DNA of 64,000 bases from Eopsaltria australis (lineage: Eukaryota; Chordata; Aves; Passeriformes; Petroicidae), in contig JAVTVJ010000072.1 in the NCBI GenBank assembly GCA_034509425.1, positions 4,464,001 through 4,528,000 on the forward strand, given 5' to 3'. The position numbers and the translations under genes are program-made. This document shows positions 61,832-64,000 of the stretch, piece after piece. How positions within the stretch are numbered: the stretch's first letter is position 1; each line of letters starts with the position of its first letter. The notes beneath the pieces are model-generated. The model saw only the letters and a list, made by a program, of their open reading frames with translations, did not search any database and was not told the origin of the DNA.

Positions 61832-64000
61832 TTGCTGCATATTTTTTTACTTAGTCAGCTTATGATTTCTCAGCCTAGACAGATCAGGCTACTGCATACG
61901 TCACAAAAAAATCTGAACAGAACATAACATAATCCATCGTATAAATTTTAGATCAGTGATGGTGGAGAGCTCAGACTCTCGTTTAAATTGAAAAAAAAAA
62001 TTAATATTGATGTACATGAGATGAAAAGGTTTTGATCTGGCAGTATCAAAGAAGCCTTAGATTTCTAGCAAAGCCCTGGAGGTTCATAATAAAAGAGACT
62101 GCCTTTTTTCTTCCTCTCCCTAAATACGCACATTCTTCATACTAATTATATTTTTAAATGTTCAACAAATAGATCAACAGCTGCTAGTACACAGATTCTT
62201 ATGAAACAAGCTGGACTGGAACAGTTTTAAAAAGCTAGACTGTATCTTTTAAGTGGGTTTTGAGAAACTTCAGTAGTCCTCAATTGTTTTACTGGGTATT
62301 CTGTCTGGTGTTTAAAACAAAAGAGTCTTGGGAGACTTTTTAGCAGTAAATTTAGAGAGTCATTAAACTTCATTCTGTTCTCTTAAAGAGAGAAGAAACT
62401 GACCCAAATTAATTTTGACCTAAGGCAACCTTACCAAGATTCAAGGTACTTAGGAACAGTGAGGAATCTGATGAAGACAAATACATTATAGATCACAAAG
62501 TTATTTTTTCCCCAAATCTTCCTAAGTCTAGGTACCTGTTCAGATTCAAAGACCATCTGTCTTTGAGACAAGGAACCAGGAATTTATAATTGAAACTTGG
62601 GGACTAGTAGTTTTGTCTCTGGGAATCTTGGAGAAAGGGAAACTGACAATGATTCTGAAGATCCAGCTGCAAGATTTAATTACTTGGAGAAAAAAAAGCC
62701 AGACAGTCCTTAAAACAAGGAAAGATCCTTGCATGGAAATGAATGTATCAAAAGAATGGTATCCTACTGGGCCCAAGGTGAAGACAACACACAAGCCAAG
62801 GGTGGTCCAGGAACCTTGTAGTTGTACAGCCTTGTTCTGGCCCTACCTGCTTATTGTGGACTGATAAATGTTCAAAAAAAGAAACTTGATAGTATCTGTT
62901 TGTTGGTTATAGCTGTTCATAAAATTATGCCAGAAAAAAAGAAAAAGCTGGTTTGGTATATTCTTTCAGGGGGAAGCAAAGTCTCAGAATTCAACAGCTT
63001 TGTTCTTCCATTTGAAAAAATAATGATAAAATTGTTTCTCTCTGACAAGGCAAAGTATCAGCTACTTAATATGTTTCTTTCTTTGCTTGTATGTCTTTCT
63101 TAAACATTAGTATAGACAAAGATGATAAATATTTTTGTTTCATCAAAATTAATCACTTTCTCTCCAGCTTTCAGATCTCAGGTCATGATACCAAAAATCT
63201 TAACAATGCAATCCTGTTCCACCTCAAAACAGTTGCTAACAGGGGGTCACATTATTCTTGGGAGTCTCACGGTGTTTTTAAACACTGCTGAGTTTAGTAG
63301 TGAATGATAGGCGACTTTACATAGGAAGGCAGTGGGGGGAAAAAAAACCCTCTTCCTTCCACATGACTTTCAAAACCCTGTAAAGACTGGTTCAAAGACT
63401 GGAGTAGATGGCAGCTGTATTTATGTGCCTTCCATTACAGTTTCTAATGATTAGATAGCAAAAGAGACTATGTTCAGGACTCTAGAACTCCCATCCCAAG
63501 GACACTAGATTGAGTTGGGACTAAAGACTAGCAGCTCTTAGAATGTATTATTATGCCATCTTAACAATGGCTTCTGAAAGGTCCAGGGAATCTTTACTCA
63601 ATTACTGTATATTTATTTGACATTCCACTGTTTTAAAATGACCTTTGCTTAAACCACTGTATATCTTACAGAATTCTTTCTGGAGGCTCCATGGAAGGGA
63701 TTAGTTGATATTTGCAAGTTCTAAACAGTTTATCTGTAGGAATTTAGTTTTGTGTAACTCAATATAGAGTCATAGTTGCATTGCTTTGGGGATGGCTTTT
63801 TCCCCCCCTACATTTATTAATTTTTAATATTAATTGACTTTCTTTTGAGATTTATATAAGTCAATAAAATTCTCATAACTAATGGATATTGTATATCAAT
63901 ATACAGACTTAAAATTAAGTGCTTAGAGACCAAGGTTTAGAGTGTAAAATTAGAATTTTCATTGCATATAACATTAATGCTCTGACTGTCACTATGTGTT

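Larger units (their letters stand above)
59906..64000. other. Unique AT-rich DNA, no gene seen
   Basis: T-rich (60294-60321) and A24 (61808-61831) runs are the only simple repeats. Frames are under 95 codons and featureless. The stretch 60930-61030 faintly recalls an old amniote interspersed repeat but is too decayed to call. Confidence 0.55.

Noticed and set aside
1..64000. tRNA, rRNA, CRISPR array, prokaryotic operon or riboswitch
   Set aside because: No internal promoter boxes with a cloverleaf, no regularly spaced repeats and no prokaryotic gene layout were seen; the window is vertebrate nuclear DNA.

Overview
The window reads as a gene-poor stretch of a bird nuclear genome: an intergenic desert or the interior of a very large intron. 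Three things point to a bird. There are repeated CR1 LINE fragments whose 3' ends carry the avian ATTCTATGATT-type tail. There is a solo LTR of a type I recognise from avian endogenous retroviruses. The background is AT-rich and CpG-depleted. I found no protein-coding gene I can name, no tRNA or rRNA, and no bacterial-type feature. The open frames present are mostly short chance frames or the remains of CR1 reverse transcriptase. The species cannot be set from the sequence.

Layout. 1-1110 is a very decayed CR1-like ORF2 on the + strand, with a possible 3' relic near 1690-1800. 1801-24520 is mostly unique AT-rich DNA holding a CR1 tail (3906-4040, minus), a younger CR1 3' end (6869-7176, plus), an imperfect 25-bp inverted repeat (11735-11847) and a few microduplications. 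24521-24985 is an ancient CR1 (minus). 24986-36164 is again mostly unique, with three CR1 3' fragments (31868-32003, 33405-33665, 34700-34795, all plus).

The most unusual part is 36.1-38.7 kb. Blocks of an unfamiliar monomeric repeat occur in direct and inverted copies, around a strong isolated CpG island (about 37290-37850) with a GC-box cluster and a good + strand splice donor. A second monomer type there carries TTAGGG/CCCTAA hexamers, including one perfect 9-bp hairpin. This is the best candidate for a promoter, and for something not yet described.

Downstream come the largest CR1 copy (38850-39975, plus, with a damaged reverse-transcriptase frame), two CR1 copies of different age in the same orientation (42502-42805 and 42935-43105, minus), a solo LTR (47077-47667, minus), a CR1 tail (54243-54376, minus), an LTR-like segment (58374-59168, plus, tentative) and a long CR1 3' fragment (59202-59905, minus). 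The rest is unique AT-rich DNA with microsatellites and a few blocks that look like conserved non-coding elements, which I cannot verify without alignments.

Nothing here forms a pathway or operon. If the window has a function, it is most likely regulatory: the CpG island as a promoter, the LTRs as possible promoters or enhancers, and any true conserved non-coding elements. Family assignments come from recognising sequence patterns, not from a search.
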